Below the pieces are notes generated by a model. The model saw nothing but the letters and a program-made list of their open reading frames with translations, searched no databases and had not been told where the DNA came from. The translations under genes were made by a program, and so were the position numbers. 58,428 nt of DNA from an uncultured Clostridia bacterium (GTDB lineage: Bacteria > Bacillota > Clostridia > Christensenellales > Borkfalkiaceae), in NCBI GenBank assembly GCA_947625095.1, contig CANQMX010000002.1, positions 1 to 58,428 of the forward strand. The letters are read 5' to 3'. Below, piece after piece: positions 14,965-23,861 of this stretch; position 1 is the first letter of the stretch; each line of letters begins with the position of its first letter.

Positions 14965-16655
14965 CACATCTTCTCCGGAACGCCGATGCCGAGGAGGGAC
15001 AGCCCACGCGTAAGCGCTGCGAGCGTCGCCCGCGTGAGCCGGGCGCGGAGGGCGCGAAGATCCTCCGTCTCCGCCTGCGCTATTTTGCAGTCGAGGTAGA
15101 ATTTGTTGAAAACCTGCGCCGTATCCACGCACCAGCGGGCGATGACGCTGGGTTCGTAGTTCTTCGCCGCCGCCTTCACGGCATCGGGGAAGCCCCCGAG
15201 CGCGCGGATGAGTTCAAACTCCCTCTCGCCGATGGGCGCATTTGCCCTTTCGCCCATGGGAAGATCTTTGACCTTTTCGAGTACCGAGGCGCAACGCGCG
15301 CAGGTGTACTGCACATAGACGCTGGTTTCGCCGTCGAAATTGAGCGCCTTATCGTAGGAAAAGACGATATCCTTGATCTTATTGTTGTAGAGCGCGCCGA
15401 AGATGACGGCGCCCACCCCCACCTTTTCGGCGACGTCCGACTTGTTTTCGAGGGCGGGGTTCTTCTCTTCGAGCACGTTTTTCGCCTTTTCGACGCAGCG
15501 GTCGATGACGTCCTCGAGCCACACCACCTTGCCCTTGCGGGTGGACATTGCGCCGTCTTCCAAGGAGACCATGCCGTAGGCGACGTGGACCATGTCCTTC
15601 GCCCAAGCCTCGCCCATGAGTTCGATGACCTTGAAGAGTTGCTTGAAGTGCAGATTTTGCTGGTAGGCGACGACGTAGAGGCACTTATCAAAGTCGTACG
15701 TCTGTTTGCGGTAGAACGCGGCGGCGAGGTCGCGCGTGGCGTAGAGCGACGCGCCGTCCGAGCGCAGGACGATGAAGGGGGGCATCCCGTATTTTTCGAG
15801 GTCGACGACCTGCGCCCCCTGACTTTCGACGAGCAGTCCCTTATTTTTGAGTGCGTCGATGACGGGCTGCATCTTATCGATGTAGAATCTTTCGCCCGCG
15901 TAACTATCGAACGTGACGTGGAGCCTATCGTAAATTTTGCCGACGTAGCGCATGGTGAGCGACTTGAACCACTCGAAGAGGGCGTTGGCCTCCTCATCGC
16001 CGCTCTCGATGAGGCGGAAATTTTCGCGCGCCTCCGCCTCCATCTCCTCCGTCGCCTCGGCGTTGAAGCGGACATAGAGGTCGTTGATGGCGTGGATGCC
16101 GCCCTTTTCCACCTCCTCCTTCACGCCCCACTTTTTGTAGGCGGAGATGAGCTTGCCGAACTGCGTACCGTAGTCGCCTAGGTGGTTGATGCCGACGACG
16201 TTGTAGCCCAGATATTTGAAAATGCGGTAGAGCGCCGCGCCGAGGACGGTCGTCGAGAGATGCCCGATGTGGAAGGGCTTGGCGATGTTCACCGAGGAAT
16301 AGTCGATGCAGACCGTCTTCCCCGCTCCCTCCTCGGAAGAGCCGTAGCCCGCGCCCTCCTCTTCCAAAGCAAATTCCCTGAAAAAGTCGGCGGCGAGCGC
16401 CTTCCTGTTGAGGCGGAAGTTGAGATACGCCCCCGCGGCCTCCGCCGAAGAGACGATCCCATCCGCGGGGTACTTTTCCGCGAGTTCCTGCGCGATGAGG
16501 TTGGGCGCTTTGTGCAGAAGTTTGGCGAATTTGAAGCAGGGCAGGGCGTAGTCGCCCATGGCGGCGTCGGGGGGAACGGCGATGGCCTCGGCGACCTCCG
16601 CCTTTGTGACGCCCTCGACAGCGATGTGCTCTGCAATGTAAGCCTTATAGTCCAT
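14964..16655 (-). CDS. argS: Arginyl-tRNA synthetase
   Basis: A class I aminoacyl-tRNA synthetase of 563 residues, the usual length. It has the Add-1 N-terminal domain, the HIGH motif in PFHIGHLS (about residue 128), the KMSKS-loop position in MSTRKGK (about 369), and the all-alpha anticodon-binding domain with YVQYTCARCASVLEK and the C-terminal end SLLGIGVPEKM. GGAGCAAAT precedes the ATG. It is divergent from ychF and leads an operon with gph. Confidence 0.97.
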   Translation of the reverse strand: MDYKAYIAEHIAVEGVTKAEVAEAIAVPPDAAMGDYALPCFKFAKLLHKAPNLIAQELAEKYPADGIVSSAEAAGAYLNFRLNRKALAADFFREFALEEEGAGYGSSEEGAGKTVCIDYSSVNIAKPFHIGHLSTTVLGAALYRIFKYLGYNVVGINHLGDYGTQFGKLISAYKKWGVKEEVEKGGIHAINDLYVRFNAEATEEMEAEARENFRLIESGDEEANALFEWFKSLTMRYVGKIYDRLHVTFDSYAGERFYIDKMQPVIDALKNKGLLVESQGAQVVDLEKYGMPPFIVLRSDGASLYATRDLAAAFYRKQTYDFDKCLYVVAYQQNLHFKQLFKVIELMGEAWAKDMVHVAYGMVSLEDGAMSTRKGKVVWLEDVIDRCVEKAKNVLEEKNPALENKSDVAEKVGVGAVIFGALYNNKIKDIVFSYDKALNFDGETSVYVQYTCARCASVLEKVKDLPMGERANAPIGEREFELIRALGGFPDAVKAAAKNYEPSVIARWCVDTAQVFNKFYLDCKIAQAETEDLRALRARLTRATLAALTRGLSLLGIGVPEKM

Positions 16656-16676
16656 ATTTGCTCCTTGACTTTTTCC

Positions 16677-16743
16677 ATTATATAACTTTTTGGCGCGATG
16701 AGCAAGTCATTCGGTTGTCAAATGCGGAAATTTATGGTAGAAT
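16677..16743. promoter_or_regulatory. Divergent promoters of argS and ychF
   Basis: For argS (minus): TTGCTC (16700-16705), 17 bp, TATAAT (16677-16682). For ychF (plus): TTGTCA (16715-16720), 17 bp, TAGAAT (16738-16743). The two -35 boxes lie 9 bp apart, back to back. Confidence 0.75.
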
Positions 16744-16768
16744 AGCGCTGTTCAAAGAGGAGCGTAAC

Positions 16769-17869
16769 ATGAAATTAGGCGTTGTGGGACTTCCCAATGT
16801 AGGCAAATCCACCCTGTTCAATGCGATCACCAAGGCGGGCGCGGAGGCAGCCAATTACCCCTTCTGCACCATAGAACCCAATGTGGGCGTGGTGGCAGTG
16901 CCCGACGAGCGGCTGGAAAAGCTCGCCGCGCTGTATTCGAGCAAAAAGGTGACGCCCGCCGTCATCGAATTTGTGGACATTGCGGGGCTTGTGAAGGGCG
17001 CAAGCCGCGGCGAGGGGCTGGGAAATAAATTCCTCTCCCACATCCGCGAGTGCGACGCCATCGTGCACGTCGTAAGGTGCTTTGAGGACGCGAACATCAC
17101 CCATGTAGAGAACACCGTTGACCCCGTAAGGGACATCGGAACGATCAATTTAGAACTCATTTTGGCCGACATCGAGGCGGTGGAAAAGCGGCAGGACCGC
17201 ATCCGCAACGCGGCGCGCGGCGGCGCGGATAAGACGGCGGCCGCGGAGTTTGCCTTCCTCGAAAAACTCAAAGCCCATTTGGAGGCCGAAGAACCTGCCT
17301 CGTCGCTTGCCGTAAACGAGGATGAGAAGGCCTTGCTCGACAATCTGTTTTTGCTCTCCGCAAAGCCCGTCGTCTACTGCGCAAACATCGCGGAGAAGGA
17401 CATGGGCGCGGCGGAGGATAGCCTCCCCCTCGTCGTGAAAGTGAAGGAATACGCCGCAAGACACAATGCGGGCGTCATTGTGGTGTGCGCCAAGACGGAG
17501 GCCGAACTCGCCGAGATGGACGCCGCCGACGCCGCCGTGTTCTTGGAGGAATTCGGGCTGAAAGAGAGCGGGCTTAGTAAACTCATCAAGGCGTCGTACA
17601 GCCTGCTGGGGCTTATCTCCTACCTCACCGCGGGCGAAAAGGAGACCCGCGCGTGGACCATCGCGGCGGGCACGAAGGCGCCGCAGGCGGCGGGGAAGAT
17701 CCACTCCGACTTTGAAAAGGGCTTTATCCGCGCCGAGGTCGTGGACTACGAGACGCTGCTCGCGTGCGGCGGCTATAACGGCGCGCGCGAAAAGGGCAAG
17801 GTGCGCTCCGAGGGCAAGGACTACGTGATGAAGGACGGCGACGTGGTGCTGTTCAGGTTCAATGTGTAA
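16769..17869 (+). CDS. ychF: Obg-family ribosome-associated ATPase YchF
   Basis: A universally conserved P-loop protein of 366 residues, the normal length. In relatives it binds ribosomes and prefers ATP to GTP. The P-loop is GLPNVGKST (residues 7-15), the G3 region is VDIAGLVKGASRGEGLGNKF, and the C-terminal TGS domain ends DYVMKDGDVVLFRFNV. The ATG at 16769 follows AAGAGGAG and starts exactly at the G domain. It is a single gene with its own promoter and a hairpin behind it. Confidence 0.96.
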   Translation: MKLGVVGLPNVGKSTLFNAITKAGAEAANYPFCTIEPNVGVVAVPDERLEKLAALYSSKKVTPAVIEFVDIAGLVKGASRGEGLGNKFLSHIRECDAIVHVVRCFEDANITHVENTVDPVRDIGTINLELILADIEAVEKRQDRIRNAARGGADKTAAAEFAFLEKLKAHLEAEEPASSLAVNEDEKALLDNLFLLSAKPVVYCANIAEKDMGAAEDSLPLVVKVKEYAARHNAGVIVVCAKTEAELAEMDAADAAVFLEEFGLKESGLSKLIKASYSLLGLISYLTAGEKETRAWTIAAGTKAPQAAGKIHSDFEKGFIRAEVVDYETLLACGGYNGAREKGKVRSEGKDYVMKDGDVVLFRFNV

Positions 17870-17889
17870 AAGCGGACTTCGTTTGAGGG

Positions 17890-17947
17890 AAGATACACTC
17901 GTATACGCCCCGCGGTGATTGCCGCGGGGCGTATACTCGGTATGAGG
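17890..17947. repeat. Palindromic repeat with variable core
   Basis: Constant ends AAGATACACTC (17890-17900) and CGGTATGAGG (17938-17947) enclose a perfect GTATACGCCCCGCGG hairpin core whose sequence is unlike the cores of the other copies. Confidence 0.8.
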
Positions 17948-17961
17948 AAAGGTATGAGGAA

Positions 17962-17998
17962 AGAAGAGCGCCGCGGCATTTTGCCGCGGCGCTCTTCT
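17962..17998. terminator. Hairpin between convergent ychF and sugar-transferase genes
   Basis: Arms of 17 bp (17962-17978 and 17982-17998) with a TTT loop. The U-tracts are weak on both strands, so it may act as a bidirectional terminator or as an mRNA-end protector. Confidence 0.55.
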
Positions 17999-18008
17999 GT
18001 ATTTTGAG

Positions 18009-18845
18009 TTATTTTTCTACGGTATCCGCGGGCGGGGTCTGCTCTTCCTCCTCCGAAGCCGCGGGCGAAGTTTGCTCTTCCTCCTCCGAAGTCGTGGGGG
18101 AGGGCTGGATCTCTTCCGCCTCGGTATCCGCGGGCGGGGTTTGCTCTTCCTCCTCCGAAGTCGTGGGGGAGGGCTGGGTCTCTTCCGCCTCGGTATCCGC
18201 GGGCGGGGTTTGCCCTTCCGTCTCCGAAGCCGCGGGCGGGGTCTCATCTTTCTTCAATACGGCGTCGCCTTCCACAATATCTGTCCCGCGGAACACCTGC
18301 CCGACCGTCTTGAAGAAAATTTTGAAGTCCTTTGCGAATGTGATTTTTTGCGCGTACTCGCCATCGAAGCGCGCCTTCCGTTCGACATCGCTTGCAAGAA
18401 CATCTCTCCCATTGACCTGCGCCCAGCCCGTCAGCCCCGGGCGAACGCCGTTTGCACCGTACCGTTCCCGCGCCTCGATGAGATCGGTCTCCGAAAGCCC
18501 CGCGGGACGAGGGCCGATGACAGACATTGAGCCGACGAAGATGCAGAATAATTGCGGCAGTTCATCGAGACTCGTTTTCCGCAGAAATGCACCCACTTTG
18601 GTGGTGTAATCCTCATGCAGGAGACGGGGCGCGCAGTCCTTTGGCGCGTCTGTTCGCATACTTCGGAATTTATAAAATTTGAACGGTTTGCAATTTTTGC
18701 CCACGCGCCGCGTCTTGAACAATGCAGGGCCTTTGCTATCACAACGCACGGCAATTGCGATGATCACCATGGGAAGTGCAAAGACGATGATGGCGAAAAA
18801 ACTCAATATAATATCAAAAAATCTCTTGAAAAAATGTCTGTACAT
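18009..18845 (-). CDS. Bacterial sugar transferase with repetitive acidic tail
   Basis: A PglC/WcaJ-type enzyme that would transfer a phospho-sugar to undecaprenyl phosphate and start a cell-surface glycan. One N-terminal hydrophobic segment (residues 10-31) is followed by the catalytic domain (DSKGPALFKTRRVG; FKFYKFRSMRTDAP; TSLDELPQLF; IGPRPAGLSE), to about residue 200. The last roughly 75 residues are a low-complexity tail with two 23-residue units (PPADTEAEE.QPSPTTSEEE type). The paralogue at 18961-19587 lacks this tail. The flanks of the two genes are nearly identical in DNA. Confidence 0.88.
   Translation of the reverse strand: MYRHFFKRFFDIILSFFAIIVFALPMVIIAIAVRCDSKGPALFKTRRVGKNCKPFKFYKFRSMRTDAPKDCAPRLLHEDYTTKVGAFLRKTSLDELPQLFCIFVGSMSVIGPRPAGLSETDLIEARERYGANGVRPGLTGWAQVNGRDVLASDVERKARFDGEYAQKITFAKDFKIFFKTVGQVFRGTDIVEGDAVLKKDETPPAASETEGQTPPADTEAEETQPSPTTSEEEEQTPPADTEAEEIQPSPTTSEEEEQTSPAASEEEEQTPPADTVEK
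18010..18240. repeat. 69-bp tandem repeats in the sugar-transferase tail
   Basis: Two full 69-bp units and partial units encode the Glu/Pro/Thr-rich tail. The unit length is a multiple of 3, so copy-number changes keep the frame. Confidence 0.7.
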
Positions 18846-18960
18846 ATGCTCTGTTTTGCAGTACCCGGAATGTACGCATCCTCGCTGTTATTTGTTGTTC
18901 TCCGGTTTTGCGATCTTCTGCCGCACTATGGGTAGAAGCAACAGAGCTTATATCGATATT

Positions 18961-19587
18961 TTACTCGGTAGGAGTGTCCCCCCCCCGCGTTTTTACGGCG
19001 TCGCCTTCCACAATGTCTGTCCCGCGGAACACCTGCCCGACCGTCTTGAAGAAAATTTTGAAGTCCTTTGCGAATGTGATTTTTTGCGCATACTCGCCGT
19101 CATAGCGCGCCTTCTCCAAATCATTGCTTGCAAGGATATCCCTTCCATTGACCTGCGCCCAACCCGTAAGCCCGGGGCGGATATCGTTCGCGCCGTACTT
19201 ATCCCGCTCCTCGATGAGTTCGGTCTGGTTGAGCAGGACGGGGCGCGGCCCGATAATGGACATCTGCCCGACAAAGATATTGAAGATCTGCGGGATCTCG
19301 TCGAGCGAAGTTTTCCGCAAAAACTTCCCCAATTTGGTGATGCAATTTTGGGCGTCTTTCAGTTCGTGCGTAGGTGCGTCATGCGGCGCGTCCGTGCGCA
19401 TCGTGCGGAATTTCAAAAGAGTAAAAGCCTTCTTTTTCTTGCCCACGCGCCTCTGCTTGAACAGCGCAGGCCCTTTGCTGTCGCACCGAACGGCGATCGC
19501 GATGATCACCATCGGAAGCGCAAACACGATGATGGCGAAAAAACTCAATATAATATCAAAAAATCTCTTGAAAAAGTGTCTGTACAT
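18961..19587 (-). CDS. Bacterial sugar transferase, tandem paralogue with G9 tract
   Basis: The same PglC/WcaJ-type family as its neighbour: membrane segment at residues 10-31, catalytic motifs DSKGPALFKQRRVG, FRTMRTDAPH, TSLDEIPQIF and IGPRPVLLNQ. The 208-residue protein ends shortly after the conserved domain. The 3' end of the gene has nine consecutive G residues (C9 on the plus strand at 18978-18986). Loss of one G would extend the protein by a few residues, and gain of one G would add about 16, so the tract could vary the C-terminus. It lies upstream of the other paralogue, 115 bp apart. Confidence 0.88.
   Translation of the reverse strand: MYRHFFKRFFDIILSFFAIIVFALPMVIIAIAVRCDSKGPALFKQRRVGKKKKAFTLLKFRTMRTDAPHDAPTHELKDAQNCITKLGKFLRKTSLDEIPQIFNIFVGQMSIIGPRPVLLNQTELIEERDKYGANDIRPGLTGWAQVNGRDILASNDLEKARYDGEYAQKITFAKDFKIFFKTVGQVFRGTDIVEGDAVKTRGGDTPTE
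18978..18986. repeat. C9 homopolymer inside the sugar-transferase gene
   Basis: Nine C on the plus strand (nine G in the coding strand), 15 nt before the stop codon. Only one other C9 tract occurs in the window (54872-54880). Confidence 0.8.
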
Positions 19588-19701
19588 AAATTTTCTCGTG
19601 CGGATCGCGAACCCGTAGCCCCGCCCGCTTCATATGATAAATTGCGGAATCCGTCTATATTTCTTGAACGGTGAAGGCAAAATAAATGAGGGGGTAAGGG
19701 T

Positions 19702-19791
19702 ATGATTTGGATCGGTCTTGCGGTGGGCTGTGTGGTGGGCGGCGCGTTCGGAGTCCTCGGAATGGCGCTCTTTCAGCACAAAAACCGTTGA
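19702..19791 (+). CDS. 29-residue single-span membrane peptide
   Basis: The frame reads MIWIGLAVGCVVGGAFGVLG, then a short end with MALFQHKNR. It is one hydrophobic Gly-rich helix with a positively charged C-terminus. GAGGGGGTAAGGG lies at the right distance before the ATG, and the frame is closed by TGA just before the end of glmS on the other strand. No family is recognised. Many small membrane peptides of this kind exist; the ribosome site is the main support here. Confidence 0.55.
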   Translation: MIWIGLAVGCVVGGAFGVLGMALFQHKNR

Positions 19792-19792
19792 T

Positions 19793-21625
19793 TCATTCCA
19801 CCGTCACGCTCTTGGCGAGGTTGCGCGGTTTATCCACGTCGAGGCCGCGTTGCAGGCTGACATAGTAACTCAAAAGTTGCAGGGGTATGACGGTGAGGCT
19901 CGCCGCGAACAGTTCGTGCGTCCCGGGCACGGTGAAGGCGTATTCCGCCTCGGCGGGGATTTTCGCGCCCTCGAAGGAGACCGTGACGACAGAGGCCCCA
20001 CGGGTCTTGACCTCCTCGAGGTTGCTCGCCGTCTTTTCCAGAATGTCGCTCTGGGTGAGCACGCCCAACACGAGCGTGCCGTTTTCGATGAGGCTGATGG
20101 TGCCGTGCTTCAACTCGCCCGCCGCATATGCCTCGGTGTGCACATAACTCACCTCTTTCAATTTGAGCGCCCCTTCGAGGCAGGCGGCGTAGTCGACGCC
20201 CCGCCCGATCATGAACACATCGTTCACGGTGGAATTTTCCGCCGCGAATTTTTGTACGCTTTGCTTATTTTCGAGGATCTTTTCTATTTTCTGCGGCAAA
20301 TTACGCAGTTCCGCGATGTATGCGGCGCACTGCACATCATCCACCCTTCCGCCGATACGCGCCCATTCGAGGGCAAGAAGATACCCCACGGCAAGTTGGG
20401 CGCTGTACGCCTTTGTGGTGGCGACGGCGATCTCCGGCCCTGCGTAGGTGAAGATGGTCTTATCCGCCTCGCGCGCGATGGAAGAGCCGCGCACGTTGAC
20501 GATGGCGAGCGTCCGTATCCCGCGCGCCTTGGCCTCGCGCACGGCGGCGAGGGTATCCGCCGTCTCGCCCGACTGGCTGATGGCGACGATGAGGGCGTTT
20601 TTGCCGAGGATGGGGTCGCGGTAGCGGAATTCGGAGGCGAGTTCCACCCGCACGGGGATGCGCGCCAACTTTTCCACGACGTACTGCATGACGACGCCGA
20701 CGTGATAGGCAGAGCCGCACGCGACGACGACAATCTCATCCGTCTCCAAAAATTTATCGGTGATCTTGCACTCGGAGAGGTCGACGTACTCGCCGTTCAG
20801 GTAGGAATTGAGGGTGAGTTCCACGGCGCGGGGCTGTTCGTGGATCTCCTTGATCATGAAGTGCTCGTACCCGCCCATTTCGGCGGCGTTTTCATCCAAT
20901 TTGACGCGCACGGCGTGCTTTTCCACGGGTTCGCGGTCGATGTTGTAAAACTCTACGCCCTCCCGCGTGATGCGCGCCATCTCGTAATTTTCGATGTAGT
21001 ACACCCGCTTTGTGTATTTGAGAATGGCGGGCACATCGGAGGCGATGAACATCTCCCCCCTGCCCGCGCCGATTACCATGGGGCTATCCTTGCGGGCGAC
21101 GTAAATTGCGTCGCCGCAGTCCGCGAAGAGCACCGCGAGCGCATACGAGCCGCGGGCGCGCATCATGAACCGCGCGATGGTATCGATCGGCCCTAATTTA
21201 TACTTCTTGTAGTAGTAATCGATGCAGTTGGCGATGACCTCGGTATCCGTCTGCGAGTGGAAGGTATACCCCTTGCGCACAAGTTTATCGCGCAACTCCT
21301 TGTAATTTTCCAGAATTCCGTTGTGCACGACGGTGACGGAGCCGTCCATGCACTTGTGGGGGTGGGCGTTCTCCTCCGAGGGTTCGCCGTGCGTCGCCCA
21401 GCGGGTGTGCCCGATGCCGCACGTCCCCTGAAGGAGCGCGCCGTTTTCCGTTCGCTCCGCAAGGCGGGCGAGCCTGCCCTTGGCCTTGACGACGCTCACT
21501 TCGCCGTCGTCCGCGCGTACAGCAAGTCCCGCGGAGTCGTACCCGCGGTATTCCAATTTTTTCAAGCCGTCCAACAGAATGGGGGCGGCCTGTTTTTTTC
21601 CGATGTATCCCACGATGCCGCACAT
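19793..21625 (-). CDS. glmS: Glutamine-fructose-6-phosphate aminotransferase
   Basis: The enzyme makes glucosamine-6-phosphate from fructose-6-phosphate and glutamine, the first step to UDP-GlcNAc. The 610-residue protein has the N-terminal glutamine amidotransferase domain with catalytic Cys2 (MCGIVGYIG) and two SIS domains with ACGSAYH and SQSGETADT motifs, ending LAKSVTVE as the family does. It lies 23 bp behind glmM in an operon with the acyltransferase at 23045-23704. There is no room for a glmS ribozyme upstream. AGAGGA precedes the ATG. Confidence 0.97.
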   Translation of the reverse strand: MCGIVGYIGKKQAAPILLDGLKKLEYRGYDSAGLAVRADDGEVSVVKAKGRLARLAERTENGALLQGTCGIGHTRWATHGEPSEENAHPHKCMDGSVTVVHNGILENYKELRDKLVRKGYTFHSQTDTEVIANCIDYYYKKYKLGPIDTIARFMMRARGSYALAVLFADCGDAIYVARKDSPMVIGAGRGEMFIASDVPAILKYTKRVYYIENYEMARITREGVEFYNIDREPVEKHAVRVKLDENAAEMGGYEHFMIKEIHEQPRAVELTLNSYLNGEYVDLSECKITDKFLETDEIVVVACGSAYHVGVVMQYVVEKLARIPVRVELASEFRYRDPILGKNALIVAISQSGETADTLAAVREAKARGIRTLAIVNVRGSSIAREADKTIFTYAGPEIAVATTKAYSAQLAVGYLLALEWARIGGRVDDVQCAAYIAELRNLPQKIEKILENKQSVQKFAAENSTVNDVFMIGRGVDYAACLEGALKLKEVSYVHTEAYAAGELKHGTISLIENGTLVLGVLTQSDILEKTASNLEEVKTRGASVVTVSFEGAKIPAEAEYAFTVPGTHELFAASLTVIPLQLLSYYVSLQRGLDVDKPRNLAKSVTVE

Positions 21626-21648
21626 AGTTGCGTCCTCTTATTTGCCGA

Positions 21649-23019
21649 TTATTCCTTGCGCGCCCCTTTTGCCGCCGCGCGCACTGCGTTTGCGATCTTT
21701 TCCGCAAGCCGCTTACATTCCTTCTCGGTGGGAGCTTCCACCATCACGCGCACGAGGGGTTCTGTGCCCGAAGCCCGCACAAGCACCCTGCCTTCCGCGC
21801 CCAACTTCTCCTCGGCTTCGGCGATGGCCGCCTTCACGCGCCCGTCCGCCTCCACCGCCGCCTTGTCCTGCGCGGTCACGTTGATGAGCGTCTGCGGGTA
21901 GACCTGCATGAGGTCGTAAAGTTTGCTTGCCGTCGCCTTCTTCGCGAGCATGACTTCCATCACTTTGAGGCTGGTGAGGATGCCGTCGCCCGTCGTCGCG
22001 TGTTTGGAAAAGATGACGTGCCCCGACTGCTCGCCGCCCAGCCTGCTGCCGCTGCTGCGCATGGCCTCGTAGACGTATTTATCGCCCACCGCCGTCTTGA
22101 TGTAGGCGATCCCCGCCCTGTCGAGCGCCTTATACAGCCCCAAGTTGCTCATGACGGTGGTCACCACGGTGTTGGCGAGGAGTTTCCCCTTCTCCTTCAA
22201 GTGGAGGGCGCAGGCGAGCACGATGTGATCGCCCGTCAAGACCCGCCCCTTCTCGTCCACGGCGAGACATCTGTCGGCGTCGCCGTCGAAGGCAAAGCCG
22301 ATGTCGAGTTTGTTCTCCTTTACGAATTTGCAGAGTTCGTCGATGTGCGTCGAACCCGCGTTCTCGTTGATATTCGTCCCGTCAGGCTTATCGTTGATGA
22401 CGTAGGTGGAAGCGCCGAGGGCTTCAAAGACCGACCGCGCGATGTACCACGAGGCGCCGTTTGCGCAGTCCAGCCCCACCTTTACCCCGCGGAAGGAGTA
22501 TACGCCGAGGGAGATGAGGTAGCCGATATAGCGGTTTCTGCCCGAGGTATAGTCCACGATCCTGCCGATATCCCCGCCCGTTGCAAAGGGAAGTTCGCTT
22601 TCCCCCGCCGCGGGCGCGTCGAGGTAGGCCTCCATGAGGGCGATCAGCTCGCCGTCCTCCTTTTCGCCCTGCCCGTTGAGCAGTTTGATGCCGTTATCGG
22701 TGTAGGCGTTGTGGCTCGCCGAGATCATCACGCCGCAGTCGAACTTGTCCGTCCGCGTGATGTAGGCGACGGAGGGCGTCGTTGTGACGTGCATCATATA
22801 GGCGTCCGCCCCCGAGGCGACAAGCCCCGCGACGAGCGCATACTCAAACATATAACTCGAAAGCCTTGTATCCTTGCCGACGACGACGCGCGGCCGTTCG
22901 CCCTTGCGCCGCTCCACAAGATATCTTCCGATGAACCGCCCCACGCGGTATGCCTGATCGGCCGTGAGGGTGACGCCCGCTTCCCCGCGGAAGCCGTCTG
23001 TCCCGAAATATTTTGACAT
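21649..23019 (-). CDS. glmM: Phosphoglucosamine mutase
   Basis: The enzyme converts glucosamine-6-phosphate to glucosamine-1-phosphate. The 456-residue protein begins MSKYFGTDGFRGEAGVTLT, has the phosphoserine loop ISASHNAYTDNGIK (about residues 96-109), the metal-binding loop FDGDADRCLAVDE, the sugar-binding loop GGEQSGHVIF and the phosphate-binding end VRASGTEPLVRVMVEA. The ATG at 23019 fits the CGGAG site better than the in-frame GTG two codons before. It stands between the acyltransferase and glmS. Confidence 0.96.
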   Translation of the reverse strand: MSKYFGTDGFRGEAGVTLTADQAYRVGRFIGRYLVERRKGERPRVVVGKDTRLSSYMFEYALVAGLVASGADAYMMHVTTTPSVAYITRTDKFDCGVMISASHNAYTDNGIKLLNGQGEKEDGELIALMEAYLDAPAAGESELPFATGGDIGRIVDYTSGRNRYIGYLISLGVYSFRGVKVGLDCANGASWYIARSVFEALGASTYVINDKPDGTNINENAGSTHIDELCKFVKENKLDIGFAFDGDADRCLAVDEKGRVLTGDHIVLACALHLKEKGKLLANTVVTTVMSNLGLYKALDRAGIAYIKTAVGDKYVYEAMRSSGSRLGGEQSGHVIFSKHATTGDGILTSLKVMEVMLAKKATASKLYDLMQVYPQTLINVTAQDKAAVEADGRVKAAIAEAEEKLGAEGRVLVRASGTEPLVRVMVEAPTEKECKRLAEKIANAVRAAAKGARKE

Positions 23020-23044
23020 ATTCACTCCGTACTTCTCTTGCGTC

Positions 23045-23704
23045 CTATTTGCGCGGAACGACGACGCCGCCCTTTATTATGCAGTCCGCGGGATAGACGC
23101 CGCGGAGGGACGAGAGCGGATATACGCTCGTTCTTCTTCCGATGACCGTCCCGGGGTTGAGCACACTGTTGCAGCCCACTTCCACGAAGTCGCCGAGCAT
23201 CGCGCCCACCTTCTTTCTGCCCGTCGGGATCTTTTCCCCGCCGCACTTGATAAAAACGGGGGTGCGGTCGGATTTTATGTTGGAGGTCACAGCCCCCGCG
23301 CCCATGTGCGCCTTGTAGCCCAAAATGCTATCGCCGACGTAGTTGTAGTGGGGCACCTCAACGCCGTCGAACAGGATGCAGTTTTTGAGTTCCGCCGAGT
23401 TGCCCACGACGCAACCCTCGCCCACGAGCGCCGCCCCGCGCACAAAGGCGCAGTGCCGCACTTCGGTATTCGCACCGATGATGCACGGCGCGCCGAGGTA
23501 GGCGGTTGGCGCGATTTTTGCCGTCTTGTGAACATAAACGCCCGCGCAAACTTCCGAATAGTCGTCGCCGAGCGTCGTTTGCAGGCGCAAAATGAACGCC
23601 TCCAAGCCATCCAACGCCTCCCACGGGTAGCGGTAGGCCTGCAAATATTCCGCCGCGGCGGTGTGGGAAAGGTCGTAAAGTTGTGTAATTTTGAATTCTT
23701 CCAT
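23045..23704 (-). CDS. Left-handed beta-helix acyltransferase, GlmU C-terminal-like
   Basis: A 219-residue protein with a short helical N-terminus (about 55 residues) and hexapeptide repeats (VHKTAKIAPTAYLGAPCIIG, then repeats to VIGRRTSVYPLSSL) that form the trimeric acyltransferase fold. The repeats resemble the acetyltransferase half of GlmU or related sugar acyltransferases, with no uridylyltransferase domain. Its position directly before glmM and glmS suggests a role in UDP-GlcNAc supply or in modifying a sugar nucleotide. The ATG follows GCGGAGC. Substrate is not shown. Confidence 0.75.
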   Translation of the reverse strand: MEEFKITQLYDLSHTAAAEYLQAYRYPWEALDGLEAFILRLQTTLGDDYSEVCAGVYVHKTAKIAPTAYLGAPCIIGANTEVRHCAFVRGAALVGEGCVVGNSAELKNCILFDGVEVPHYNYVGDSILGYKAHMGAGAVTSNIKSDRTPVFIKCGGEKIPTGRKKVGAMLGDFVEVGCNSVLNPGTVIGRRTSVYPLSSLRGVYPADCIIKGGVVVPRK

Positions 23705-23828
23705 GCCGCTCCGCGTGGCGGCGTCCGCCCAAAAGAAAGCCCCGTGCCGCCATTTTTTCCTATTATATAGTCGTGCGCGGGAAAAGTCAATCGTTTTCAA
23801 CAATTCCGAAAATGCGAAAATTTATTCA

Positions 23829-23861
23829 CAAAAAAAGCCTCCCCGCGAGGGGAGACCCTTT
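23829..23861 (-). terminator. Intrinsic terminator of the small-protein operon
   Basis: On the minus strand CTCCCC and GGGGAG pair around TCGC, followed by a CTTTTTTTG tract, directly behind the stop of the 39-residue gene. Confidence 0.8.

Noticed and set aside
21626..21648. glmS ribozyme upstream of glmS
   Set aside because: Only 23 bp separate glmM and glmS, far too short for the ribozyme.
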